Shown in pieces: positions 27,755 through 36,139 of a stretch of DNA of 64,000 nucleotides (position 1 is the first letter of the stretch; the number at the start of each line of letters is the position of its first letter). Below the pieces are notes generated by a model, which worked only from the letters and a program-made list of their open reading frames with translations, ran no database searches and was not told the DNA's origin. The position numbers and the translations under genes were made by a program. The DNA is from Nannocystaceae bacterium. Its GTDB lineage: Bacteria > Myxococcota_A > Polyangia > Nannocystales > Nannocystaceae. The DNA is taken from positions 1-64,000 of the forward strand of contig JAIBBS010000011.1 of the NCBI GenBank assembly GCA_019694555.1, written 5' to 3'.

Positions 27755-29950
27755 ATGTCGAAGCATCGGGTCGCGGCCCATCGTTCGTCGGCGAGGACGC
27801 TGGCGCTGGCCCTGGCGATCGTCGCAGCCGCGTGCGGCGACGACAGCGGCAACACGCCCGGCGACGGGAGCAGCAGCTCGGCCGGGGGCAGCAGCAGCAG
27901 CACCGGCGGCGGCAGCAGCAGCACCGCCGCCGACAGCAGCGCGAGCAGCGACAGCAGCACCACCGGTGCGGGCTGGAGCTGCCGCATCAGCACCGGGCCC
28001 AGCACCGACTACAGCCCCGAGCTGGGCTGCGAGGACGACTTCGCGGCGCTGTCGTCGTTGCCGCTGGACGCGAGCATCGCGGGCGCGCGGTCGATCAAGA
28101 CCGTCATCGATCGCTCCGACGGCAACGCGCTCTACTACACCAACAGCCGCTGCTATCCCATCCACTGGGACTTCGCGTCGACGTTCCTGTCCGGCCACGG
28201 GCTGCCGCCGGTGCCCGATCTCGGCACCTTCAACGCCACCGAGTACTACAGCCCCAACCGCCGCTTCCTGCTGGGCGCGGTGACCTACTACGAGGGGCCC
28301 GACAAGTACACCTACGAGCTGTCGCCGTACGACACCGCCGACGGCTCGATGATCGAGCAGGCCTACCGGCAGATCCGCGACACCACGTGGTTCGGCGAGG
28401 AGCTGCTGTTCCACCCGACCTCGGCCGCGATCGAGGCGCTGGTGCCGACGCTGGCGGACGACATCCACGTGATCTCCACCGACGAGCTCTTCGCCGGGGT
28501 CCAGTACCAGCCCTACAACGTCGGCGAGGCGGTCGGGCGGGTCGCGTTCTACAGCGCCGACGAAGTCGCCGGCGCCTACATCCCGTTCCGCGACATCGCA
28601 GTGCTCGACGCGGTGCCGATCGACATCTCGATCACCGCAGCCATCATCACCAGCGAATTCCAGACGCCGCTGGCGCACATCAACGTGCTGTCGGTCAACC
28701 GCGGCACGCCCAACATGGGCCTGCGCGGTGCCACCGACGATCCCCAGCTGCGCGCGCTCGAGGGCAAGAACGCGCGGCTGGTGGTCGATCCCTTCGGCTA
28801 CACCATCGAGGAGGTCACGCAGGAGGAGGCCGACGCGTGGTGGGAGGAGCACAAGCCCGACCCGCTGCAGGTGCCGACCAAGGATCTGTCCATGACCACG
28901 CTGATGGACGTGGAGGACATCGTCGCGGACGGCGAGGATCTCTCGGCGCAGATCGATCTGGGCCTGACGCGCTTCGGCTCCAAGGGCACGAACTACTCCG
29001 CGCTGTACGACATGGACCACGACGTCGTGCCGATCCAGGACGCGTTCGTGATCCCGTTCTACTACTACGACCAGTTCATGACCGACAACGGCCTGCGCGA
29101 TCAGCTGATGGCGCTCGAGGCCGATCCCATGTGGGCCGACCCGGTGTTCCGCGAGGAGCAGCTGTTGCTGTTCCAGGACGCGATGCGCAGCGCGCCCATC
29201 GATCCCGACTTCGTCGCCGCCGCGATCGCGAAGTTCCAGGCCAAGTTCCCCGGTGAGACGCGGATGCGCTTCCGCTCCAGCACCAACGCGGAGGATCTCG
29301 GCACCTTCACCGGCGCCGGGCTCTACAACTCGCAGACCGGTCACATCGACTACGCGCCCGACACCCCCGGCAGCGTGCAGTGGGCGATCAAGGAGGCCTG
29401 GCTCAACATCTGGAACCCGCGCGCCTACGAGGAGCGCGGCTACTACAGCATCGACCAGCACGCGTGCGCGATGGCGCTGCTGACCACGCCGAACTTCAAG
29501 GACGAGGAGGCCAACGGCGTGGCCATCACCAACAACATCTTCGACACCTCGGGCGCGGAGCCGGCGTTCTACGTCAACGTGCAGATCGGCGAGAACGAGG
29601 TGGTGCAGCCCGAGCTCGGGGTGTTGCCCGACGCCTACCTGCACTACTTCTACTATCCCGGCGAGCCCATCACGTACATCACGCACAGCACGCTGATCCC
29701 CGCGGGGACCACCGTGCTGCAGCCGGGGCAGATCCACGAGCTCGGCGTGGCGCTCGATGCCATCCACGCGCGCTTCATGCCGGTCTACGCCGAGCCCGAC
29801 GAGTGGTACGGCATGGACGTCGAGTTCAAGTTCGACGACAAGCTCGATCCCGGCAACCCGCCGACGCTGTTCATCAAGCAGGCGCGGCCGTTCCCGTGGA
29901 ACCCGGGCAAGTCCGACATCGGCGGCTCGGGCGAGTGCGACGGGATGTAG
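27755..29950 (+). CDS. Exported lipoprotein with PEP-synthase/water-dikinase-like domains
   Basis: 731 residues; start fixed by GGAGGAGG at 27742-27749. A lipoprotein signal (LALALAIVAAAC) and Ser-rich linker are followed by an unassigned region (about 75-270). Next comes a phosphohistidine-domain-like segment with His308 (QTPLAHINVLSVNRGTPNMG). Last is an ATP-grasp domain resembling the nucleotide-binding domain of PEP synthase/PPDK, with RFRSSTNAEDL (Arg507), TGAGLYNS and the terminal FIKQARP. The order, His domain before nucleotide domain, is that of alpha-glucan water dikinases and not of PEP synthase. A phosphotransfer enzyme outside the cytoplasm would lack ATP, so the fold may have been reused for binding, or it acts before export. 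Tandem with a propeller lipoprotein gene. Confidence 0.72.
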   Translation: MSKHRVAAHRSSARTLALALAIVAAACGDDSGNTPGDGSSSSAGGSSSSTGGGSSSTAADSSASSDSSTTGAGWSCRISTGPSTDYSPELGCEDDFAALSSLPLDASIAGARSIKTVIDRSDGNALYYTNSRCYPIHWDFASTFLSGHGLPPVPDLGTFNATEYYSPNRRFLLGAVTYYEGPDKYTYELSPYDTADGSMIEQAYRQIRDTTWFGEELLFHPTSAAIEALVPTLADDIHVISTDELFAGVQYQPYNVGEAVGRVAFYSADEVAGAYIPFRDIAVLDAVPIDISITAAIITSEFQTPLAHINVLSVNRGTPNMGLRGATDDPQLRALEGKNARLVVDPFGYTIEEVTQEEADAWWEEHKPDPLQVPTKDLSMTTLMDVEDIVADGEDLSAQIDLGLTRFGSKGTNYSALYDMDHDVVPIQDAFVIPFYYYDQFMTDNGLRDQLMALEADPMWADPVFREEQLLLFQDAMRSAPIDPDFVAAAIAKFQAKFPGETRMRFRSSTNAEDLGTFTGAGLYNSQTGHIDYAPDTPGSVQWAIKEAWLNIWNPRAYEERGYYSIDQHACAMALLTTPNFKDEEANGVAITNNIFDTSGAEPAFYVNVQIGENEVVQPELGVLPDAYLHYFYYPGEPITYITHSTLIPAGTTVLQPGQIHELGVALDAIHARFMPVYAEPDEWYGMDVEFKFDDKLDPGNPPTLFIKQARPFPWNPGKSDIGGSGECDGM

Positions 29951-29967
29951 CGCGCTAGCGGGCGCGC
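29950..29967. terminator. Short hairpin between convergent genes
   Basis: GCGCGC at 29950-29955 and 29962-29967 form a 6-bp stem around TAGCGG between two convergent stop codons. GC-rich and without T-tract; weak evidence for a shared terminator. Confidence 0.25.
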
Positions 29968-30467
29968 GAGGAGGTCATCGCCGCGGCGGGCAGCTCCGCG
30001 CGCACCAGCGCGAGCGCGCCCCAGGCCAGCGCGAGCGCCACGCCCAGGTCGATGCCCGCGCGCAGGCCCGCGGGCAGGGCCCGCATCGCGATCACCATCG
30101 CGACGATCCCCAGCACCAGGCCCCACGACCGCAGCAGCCGCGCGCGCGGGGCCCACAGCAGGCCCGCGGCGACCAGCGGCGCGAACACCAGCGGCAGACA
30201 ACCGCGCGGGCCGCTGCAGCTCGCCAGGCTGCGCGCACGCTCGCGCAGCATCGGCACGAAGCGTCGCGCGAGCGCGTGGTGGCCTTCGCCCCACGCGAAG
30301 CCGACCGCGAGCAGGGTTGCGACCACGCCCTGGGCCACGGACCACTGCGCGTGCTCGGCGTGGGTCCAGCCCGCCCGGGCCATGCGCACCGCGGCGTCGA
30401 GCAGCAGCAGCAGGTTGCCGCCCAGTGCCCACGCGAGCACCCACGTCCGTGGCGTGGTCGTGGTCAC
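29955..30467 (-). CDS. Small multi-pass membrane protein
   Basis: 170 residues from a GTG at 30467. Four to five hydrophobic segments are visible (WVLAWALGGNLLLLL, GVVATLLAVGFAWG, LPLVFAPLVAAGLL, WGLVLGIVAMVIAM and GVALALAWGALALV). No family recognised. It is the last gene on the minus strand behind cheX (20 bases downstream of its stop), so it may be transcribed with the chemosensory genes, but nothing in it suggests a chemotaxis role. Convergent with the dikinase-like gene, whose stop is 4 bases away. Confidence 0.65.
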   Translation of the reverse strand: MTTTTPRTWVLAWALGGNLLLLLDAAVRMARAGWTHAEHAQWSVAQGVVATLLAVGFAWGEGHHALARRFVPMLRERARSLASCSGPRGCLPLVFAPLVAAGLLWAPRARLLRSWGLVLGIVAMVIAMRALPAGLRAGIDLGVALALAWGALALVRAELPAAAMTSSRAR

Positions 30468-30486
30468 GGCACCGTGCTCCCGCGGT

Positions 30487-30957
30487 TCACGCGGCCACCC
30501 CGGTCGTGCGACCGCTGCCGCGCTCGGCCACCAGCACGCGCAGGAACCCGCGCGGCAGCTCGAAGGAGAGATCGCGGACCACCGTGGCCCCCGGCACACG
30601 CACGCGATAGTCGTGGCCCTCGACCACGGTCGGCAGCGACAGCGTGCAAGGTGGTGCCAGCAGCGCCTTGAGGTTGCCGCCGATCATGTTGGCGAGCTCG
30701 CCCATGGTGTCTTCGATGTGGCTGCGGTCGACCTCGGCCTCGGGTACGCCGAACATGATGGTCGCCAGCTCGCGCGCGACGCCCGGCGAACAGTCGAGGA
30801 TGACCGCGCCGTCCCACTTGCCGGCGATGCCGATCAGCGAGGACGCGACGCTGGTGGGGAGCTTGCCCGGCTCGGTGTCGCTGGCGGGCATGGCGAAGAC
30901 GGTCTCGAAGACCATCCGCACGATCGAGGCAATGTCTTCCGATGAAACGTCGAGCAT
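30487..30957 (-). CDS. cheX: CheX-like chemotaxis phosphatase
   Basis: 156 residues with the CheC/CheX/FliY-type motif MGELANMIGGNLKALL (about 84-99); its conserved Glu and Asn residues dephosphorylate CheY-P in characterised CheX proteins. One motif copy per chain is the CheX rather than the CheC arrangement. It follows cheR by 17 bases in the che operon, where it probably resets the CheY signal. The C-terminal tail is longer and more basic than usual (AERGSGRTTG). Two further CheX-like proteins are encoded in this window. Confidence 0.85.
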   Translation of the reverse strand: MLDVSSEDIASIVRMVFETVFAMPASDTEPGKLPTSVASSLIGIAGKWDGAVILDCSPGVARELATIMFGVPEAEVDRSHIEDTMGELANMIGGNLKALLAPPCTLSLPTVVEGHDYRVRVPGATVVRDLSFELPRGFLRVLVAERGSGRTTGVAA

Positions 30958-30974
30958 GGCGGGCGATCCTTGCG

Positions 30975-31796
30975 TCAGGCGGCGCGGCGGTACAGCGTGC
31001 TGCGTCCGGCAGTGGCGCGGGTGAGGTCGTTGTCGATGTTCAGGAGGGTCTCGGCGCCACCGACGAAGAGGAACCCGTCCATGGCCATGTTCTTGCGAAT
31101 GCGCCCGACGATGGAACGACGCGTCTCCACGTCGAAGTAGATCAGGACATTGCGGATGAACACGATGTCCATGGGCGGGATGCCGACCCACGGTGCTGCG
31201 AGGTTGAGGATCCGTGTCTCGATCATGCGGCTCAGCTCGGGCTTCACCTGCCACTCGGAGCCCTTGCGGTCGAAGTACTTGAGCAAGAGTGGCGCCGGCA
31301 GCCCGCGGTTGACCTCGAGCTGGCTGTAGATGCCGTTCTTGGTGCGCTCGAGCACGGTCTGGTTGATGTCGGTGCAGAGGATCTTCGTCCGCGCCGCGAC
31401 GTCGGGGAACTTCTCCCGCAGCACCATGGCGATGGTGTAGGGTTCCTGGCCGGTCGAGGCCGCCGCGCACCAGATGTTGAGCGGGGCCGCGCCGCGCTTG
31501 CGCGCGAGCTCGGGCAGGATCTCGTCACGCAGGGTGTCGAACGGGTGGACGTCGCGGAAGAACGACGTCTCGTTGGTGGTCATGGCCTCGATCACGCGCT
31601 GGTGGACCTTGCCCAGCGGACGCTGCCGCAGGCGTCCGATCAGATCCGTCAGCGTCGCGATGCCGAACTCCTTGAGCACCGGATGCAGGCGCGTGGTGAC
31701 GAGGTATTCCTTGCTCTCGTCGATCACCAGCGCCGATTCGGTGCGCAGGAATGTACAGAGCCAGTTGAAATCTTGTGGGTCGAGCGCAGGGGCCAT
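30975..31796 (-). CDS. cheR: Chemoreceptor glutamate methyltransferase CheR
   Basis: 273 residues, the usual length. An N-terminal helical domain (FLRTESALVIDESKEYLVTTR) is followed by the SAM-binding domain with TTNETSFFRD, IWCAAASTGQEPYTIAM, CTDINQTVLERTKNGIYS and DIVFIRNVLIYFD. CheR methylates receptor glutamates with S-adenosylmethionine and, with CheB, sets adaptation. It lies between cheY and cheX with gaps under 20 bases in the same operon as one chemoreceptor. Confidence 0.95.
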   Translation of the reverse strand: MAPALDPQDFNWLCTFLRTESALVIDESKEYLVTTRLHPVLKEFGIATLTDLIGRLRQRPLGKVHQRVIEAMTTNETSFFRDVHPFDTLRDEILPELARKRGAAPLNIWCAAASTGQEPYTIAMVLREKFPDVAARTKILCTDINQTVLERTKNGIYSQLEVNRGLPAPLLLKYFDRKGSEWQVKPELSRMIETRILNLAAPWVGIPPMDIVFIRNVLIYFDVETRRSIVGRIRKNMAMDGFLFVGGAETLLNIDNDLTRATAGRSTLYRRAA

Positions 31797-31815
31797 CGCG
31801 GAACTCCTTGACGGC

Positions 31816-32193
31816 CTACGCCGCGAGATCGAGGCCGAGGATGCCGAGCTTCTCGGCCAGGGCTTCTTGCGTGAAGGGCTTCATCAGATACTCGTTGGCG
31901 CCGGCCGCGAGCGCCTGTTGCATGCGCTCGATCTCGGTTTCGGTGGTCACCATCATGATCTGCATCTGCTCGTAGCCCGGGTTGCTGCGTAGTGCCTGCA
32001 GCAGCGCGTAGCCGTCCATGACGGGCATGTTCCAGTCGACCAGTGCGATGTCGGGGGCGTCGTCGAGCGACGCGAGCACCTCCAGCGCCTCCTGGCCGTG
32101 GCCGGCCTCGCTGACGGTCCAGCCGGCCTGGCGCAGCATCCGTGCGATGACGGAACGGATGGCGCGTGAATCGTCGACGATCAGGGCGTGCAT
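31816..32193 (-). CDS. cheY: CheY-type response regulator
   Basis: 125 residues, a single receiver domain: acidic pair DD (7-8), phosphoacceptor Asp53 (LVDWNMPVMDG), Thr in MMVTTE and Lys in EYLMKPF. No output domain. As the operon's only stand-alone receiver it is the expected diffusible output of CheA. A long linker-free C-terminus (QEALAEKLGILGLDLAA) is normal for CheY. It sits between cheB and cheR. Confidence 0.93.
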   Translation of the reverse strand: MHALIVDDSRAIRSVIARMLRQAGWTVSEAGHGQEALEVLASLDDAPDIALVDWNMPVMDGYALLQALRSNPGYEQMQIMMVTTETEIERMQQALAAGANEYLMKPFTQEALAEKLGILGLDLAA

Positions 32194-32232
32194 CGAAATC
32201 GGTCCTTTGCGTTGCCGGGTTGGGGGCCGGGG

Positions 32233-33324
32233 CTAGCGGGCGGCGGCCCAGCGTGCGGGCATGCCCGCGTTGGGCTTGCAGCGGAAGGCGAACAACGTGC
32301 CGAGTTGCTCGAGGTCGGCAGATTCGTGGGAGGCGCCCATTGCCACCACGGCGTTGGGCATGCTCGGCACCACGCAGCTCGCAGCGTCCTGGGTCATCAC
32401 CCAGCCACCGGCCTCGGCGATGGCACGGGCGCCGAGGGCCCCGTCCTGGCCCATGCCGGTGAGCACCGCGGCGAGCACGTCCGGTCCGTACATCGACGCG
32501 ACCGAGCGAAACATGACATCGACTGCGGGGCGGCAGGAGTTTTCTGGCGGGTCCTGGTTGAGCGCGACGCGCACCTTCACGCCATCGCGGACCAGCGCCA
32601 TGTGATAGTCGCCCGGCGCGATGTAAGCGACGTTGGGGACCAGCTCGTCGCCGTGCTCGGCCTCCTTGACGTGCAGTGCCGAGGTCGCGGTGAGTCGCTC
32701 GGCGAGCATGCGCGTGAACAAGGGCGGCATGTGCTGCGTGATGACGATGGGCACGCCCATGTCGCGCGGTAGGTCGGCGAAGATGCGGGCCAGCGCGTTG
32801 GGGCCGCCGGTCGAGCAGCCGATCGCGAGGATTGCCGGTCGCTTCGACGGCGCGCGGCGGGTGCTGTCACGGCGCGGCGCCGGCGGGGGCGCCTGGAAGG
32901 TCGAGGGGCGGCGGATGCTGCCCAGCGCCTCGAGCTTGCGCAGGAACTCGGTCTTGAAGCCGGTCAGGCCGTCGCTGTTGCCCATGGCCGAGGGCTTGGC
33001 GACGTAGTCGGTCGCACCGGCCGCGAGCGCGCGCAAGGTGGCATCGGCGCCGCGGGCGGTGAGCGTGCTGCACATCAGCACGGGCAGTCGCGGCCAGTCC
33101 TTGCGCAGCGCCGCGACGGTCTCGATGCCGTCCATCCCCGGCATCTCGACATCCATCACGACGACGTCGACCGACAGCTGGGTCAGCTTCTGCAGCGCGA
33201 TGGAACCGTTGGGCGCGGTGCCGGCGAGCTCGAGCGCGGGGTCGCTGGAGACGAACTCCGACAGGACTTTGCGGACGACGACCGAGTCGTCGACGATGAG
33301 GATGCGAGTGGGGCTGGCGGTCAT
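32233..33324 (-). CDS. cheB: Chemotaxis methylesterase/deamidase CheB
   Basis: 363 residues. An N-terminal receiver (phospho-Asp58 in VVVMDVEMPGMDG) is joined by a Pro/Arg-rich linker (about 140-162) to the methylesterase domain with the catalytic triad: Ser171 (IGCSTGGPNAL), His198 (ITQHMPP) and an Asp in TGMGQDGALGA. It removes methyl groups added by CheR after phosphorylation by CheA. An 87-base spacer with a 14-bp perfect hairpin separates it from the chemoreceptor gene upstream; the other operon gaps are shorter. Confidence 0.96.
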   Translation of the reverse strand: MTASPTRILIVDDSVVVRKVLSEFVSSDPALELAGTAPNGSIALQKLTQLSVDVVVMDVEMPGMDGIETVAALRKDWPRLPVLMCSTLTARGADATLRALAAGATDYVAKPSAMGNSDGLTGFKTEFLRKLEALGSIRRPSTFQAPPPAPRRDSTRRAPSKRPAILAIGCSTGGPNALARIFADLPRDMGVPIVITQHMPPLFTRMLAERLTATSALHVKEAEHGDELVPNVAYIAPGDYHMALVRDGVKVRVALNQDPPENSCRPAVDVMFRSVASMYGPDVLAAVLTGMGQDGALGARAIAEAGGWVMTQDAASCVVPSMPNAVVAMGASHESADLEQLGTLFAFRCKPNAGMPARWAAAR

Positions 33325-33363
33325 GGTCGTGCCGTGGACTGTCGTGCGGGGGGCGGGTACGGC

Positions 33364-33398
33364 GACGCGGCCGCGCCGGTCTTCGGCGCGGCCGCGTC
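33364..33398 (-). terminator. 14-bp perfect hairpin inside the che operon
   Basis: GACGCGGCCGCGCC (33364-33377) and its exact reverse complement (33385-33398) flank a 7-base loop. They lie between the chemoreceptor stop (33411) and the cheB start (33324). It is strong enough to end transcription or to act as a partial terminator/mRNA stabiliser that lowers cheB-Y-R-X expression relative to cheA-W-mcp. No T-tract follows. Confidence 0.6.
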
Positions 33399-33410
33399 AC
33401 CAGGCCGGCG

Positions 33411-35576
33411 TCAGTACGTGAACTGACCGACCAGGCGCTGCAGCTCGGAGGCCATGCGGCTGAGCTCGGTCGCAGCGCGGGTCGTGTCCATGGCGCCGCC
33501 GGTGGTGCTCTGCGCGGCGTGGGCGACCCCTGCGATGTTCTGTGCGATCTCGCTGCTGCCGCGGGCGGCGTCGGCGAGGTTGCGGCCGATCTCGTTGGTG
33601 GTCGCGGTCTGTTCCTCGACAGCACCGGCGATGGCGGTCTGCAGCTCGTTGATCTGGGCGATGATCTCGCTGATCTGTCCGATGGCGCCCACGGCCGAGC
33701 GGGTGTCGGACTGGATGGTCTCGATCTTCTGGCTGATGTCCTCGGTCGCCTTCGCGGTCTCCTTGGCCAGCTCCTTCACCTCGTTGGCGACCACCGCGAA
33801 GCCCTTGCCGGCCTCACCGGCGCGGGCGGCCTCGATGGTGGCGTTGAGCGCGAGCAGGTTGGTCTGCTGCGCGATGGAGGTGATGACCTTGATGACCTTG
33901 CCGATGTCTGCGCTGCTCTCGCCGAGCTTGCCGACGATCGCGTTGGTGGTCTCGGCGACCTTCACCGCGGAGGTGGCGACGCGTGCGGCGTCGGAGGCGT
34001 TCTTGGCGATCTCGCGGATGCTCGCGGACATCTCCTCGGTGCCGCTGGCCACCGTCTGCACGTTGCGGTTGATCTGCTCGGTCGCAGCCGCGGCGACACC
34101 GGCCTGCGCCGACGTCTCCTCGGCGGTGGTGGTCATCTGCTTGCTGACCGCGGACAGCTCCTCGGCTGCGGCGCCCAGCGCCGACGAGTTGCTGGCGATG
34201 CTGGTGACGCTGGTCCGCATCGTGTCGAGCAGGCGACCCAGGCCCGCCGCGACGCGTCCGATGGCATCGTCGCCGCCGACCGTGACCGCACGGGTGAGGT
34301 CGCCCCTGGCGGCGCCGTCGACCGTGTCGAGCAGCGACTCGACCTTGCGCTGCAAGGCGTCGGCGGCCGCGCGCTCGTGCTCGACCTTCGCGGCCTCGGC
34401 CTTCTCGGCCGCGACCTTCTCGGTCACGATGTCCCATGTCAGCATCGGGCCCATGTACTCACCCGTGGGCGTGACGATGGCCGCCACCAGCAGGTCGAGG
34501 TGCTCGTCGCCGACCTGGATGCGGGCGCGGTGGGGCATGTTGCGTGGGTCGGCCAGCATCTTGCGCTGGTGCGCCGGGTTCTTGTGGAAGATGTCGATCG
34601 ATTGCCCGACCACGCGGTCGGCCGCGACCGGCAGGTGACGCTGCAGTCGCTGCAACGCGCTGCGCGAGGCCGGGTTCGCGTACTGGATCGTGAGGTCGGT
34701 GTCGCAGAACATCAGGTTGATCGGTGCGGTCTCGACCACCTGCTTGAGCTTCATCGCCTCGAGCGCGCGGTTCTTCTGCTCGGTGATGTCGGTGGCGTAC
34801 TTCACGACCTTCATCGGCCGCCCGTCTGCGTCGAGGATCGGGTTGTACGAGGCCTGGATCCACACCGGCTTGCCGCCCTTGCCGTAGCGCAGGTACTCCG
34901 CGGCCTGGGGCTTGCCACTGCGCAGCGACGCCCAGAAGCCCTTGTACTCGGGGGTCTTGGCGTACTCGGGGTCGACGAACATGCGGTGGTGACGGCCCTG
35001 GATCTCGTCGAGCGCGTAGCCCACGGTGGCGCAGAAGTTGTCGTTGGCCGTGAGGATGTTGCCCTCGAGGTCGAACTCGATCACCGCCATCACGCGGCCG
35101 ATCGCGGCGAGCTGGCCCTCGGCGTCGACCGACTTGAGCTTCTGCTCGGTGATGTCGGCGGCGAACTTGACCACCTTCCATGGCCGACCCGACTCGTCGA
35201 GGATGGGGTTGTACGAGGCCTGGATCCACACCTCGCGACCGCCCTTGGCGAAGCGCTTGAACTGATCGGCGACGAACTCACCGCGCGCGAGCGTGGCCCA
35301 GAAGTCCTTGTAGTCGCGCGAGCGCGCATAGTCGGGATCCACGAACATGCGGTGGTGCTTGCCGATGATCTCTTCTGCGCGGTACCCCAGTGCGGCGCAG
35401 AAGTTGTCGTTGGCGGCGAGGATGGTGCCGTCGAGGTCGAACTCGATGACGGCCTGCGATCGCGAGATCGCGCGAACTTGGCCTTCGAGGTCCTCGAGCC
35501 GTCGGCGCATGTCGCCTTCGGTCGGGGCGGTGTTGGCGGGACTGTCGGTACGCTTGCGCTCGGCGGTGGCGGACAT
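33411..35576 (-). CDS. Cytoplasmic chemoreceptor with three PAS domains
   Basis: 721 residues; the start ATG is at 35576 with AGAGGA upstream. There is no membrane segment. PAS 1 (about 35-145), PAS 2 (157-267) and a more diverged PAS 3 (278-395) are followed by a HAMP-like linker and the coiled-coil signalling domain, whose hairpin tip contains [20 protein letters not shown]-like sequence. The membrane-free form suggests sensing of an internal cue such as redox state or energy, via haem or FAD, but I cannot see a cofactor motif. PAS 1 and PAS 2 share long blocks ([30 protein letters not shown]), a recent tandem duplication. The chain ends in QFTY, so no CheR-docking pentapeptide (NWETF type). 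Confidence 0.93.
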   Translation of the reverse strand: MSATAERKRTDSPANTAPTEGDMRRRLEDLEGQVRAISRSQAVIEFDLDGTILAANDNFCAALGYRAEEIIGKHHRMFVDPDYARSRDYKDFWATLARGEFVADQFKRFAKGGREVWIQASYNPILDESGRPWKVVKFAADITEQKLKSVDAEGQLAAIGRVMAVIEFDLEGNILTANDNFCATVGYALDEIQGRHHRMFVDPEYAKTPEYKGFWASLRSGKPQAAEYLRYGKGGKPVWIQASYNPILDADGRPMKVVKYATDITEQKNRALEAMKLKQVVETAPINLMFCDTDLTIQYANPASRSALQRLQRHLPVAADRVVGQSIDIFHKNPAHQRKMLADPRNMPHRARIQVGDEHLDLLVAAIVTPTGEYMGPMLTWDIVTEKVAAEKAEAAKVEHERAAADALQRKVESLLDTVDGAARGDLTRAVTVGGDDAIGRVAAGLGRLLDTMRTSVTSIASNSSALGAAAEELSAVSKQMTTTAEETSAQAGVAAAATEQINRNVQTVASGTEEMSASIREIAKNASDAARVATSAVKVAETTNAIVGKLGESSADIGKVIKVITSIAQQTNLLALNATIEAARAGEAGKGFAVVANEVKELAKETAKATEDISQKIETIQSDTRSAVGAIGQISEIIAQINELQTAIAGAVEEQTATTNEIGRNLADAARGSSEIAQNIAGVAHAAQSTTGGAMDTTRAATELSRMASELQRLVGQFTY

Positions 35577-35677
35577 GGTGGTTCTCGGTTCCTCTGGGAA
35601 GGGTGTGGTGGAAACGCCGGGCAGTGCCGGCAACGATGGGCGAGGGCCGCGCATCCGTGCGCCTGCCCGCGCGGTGG

Positions 35678-36139
35678 TCAGGCGGCCTCGCCCTTGCTGT
35701 TGGCTTGGCTGTTCTGCATCACCCGCTCGACGTCGAGCAGGAGCAGCAGGCGGCGGTCCAGCTTGTACACGCCGCTGACGATTTCACGCAGGATGCCGTC
35801 GGTGGTCTCGGGCACGCGTTCGAACGCGGACTCGTCGGCCTGCACGACGTCGCCGATCTCGTCCACCAGCAGGCTCACGACGCCATCGGTGGTCCGCAGC
35901 ACGACGTTCATGGGCAGCTCGCCCTCGCGCGCCGGCAGGCCCAGTCGCGCGCGCATGTCGAGCGCCGTGACGATCTGACCCCGCAGGTTGATGAGACCCC
36001 GGATCAGCGCCGGCGCGAGCGGGACGCTGGTCATCTCCTGGTAGCGGATGACCTCCTGGACGTGGGTGACGGCCACGCCGAACAGCAGCTCGCCCAGGGA
36101 GAAGGTGCACAGTTGACGCGTCTGCGGAGCCATGATCAT
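35678..36139 (-). CDS. cheW: Chemotaxis coupling protein CheW
   Basis: 153 residues with a single CheW SH3-like fold: [40 protein letters not shown] and [13 protein letters not shown]. CheW links the receptor tip to CheA. Its start ATG overlaps the cheA TGA as ATGATCATG; this is translational coupling. A second ATG six bases later (36133) is possible. The 101-base gap to the receptor gene holds that gene's ribosome site. Confidence 0.94.
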   Translation of the reverse strand: MIMAPQTRQLCTFSLGELLFGVAVTHVQEVIRYQEMTSVPLAPALIRGLINLRGQIVTALDMRARLGLPAREGELPMNVVLRTTDGVVSLLVDEIGDVVQADESAFERVPETTDGILREIVSGVYKLDRRLLLLLDVERVMQNSQANSKGEAA

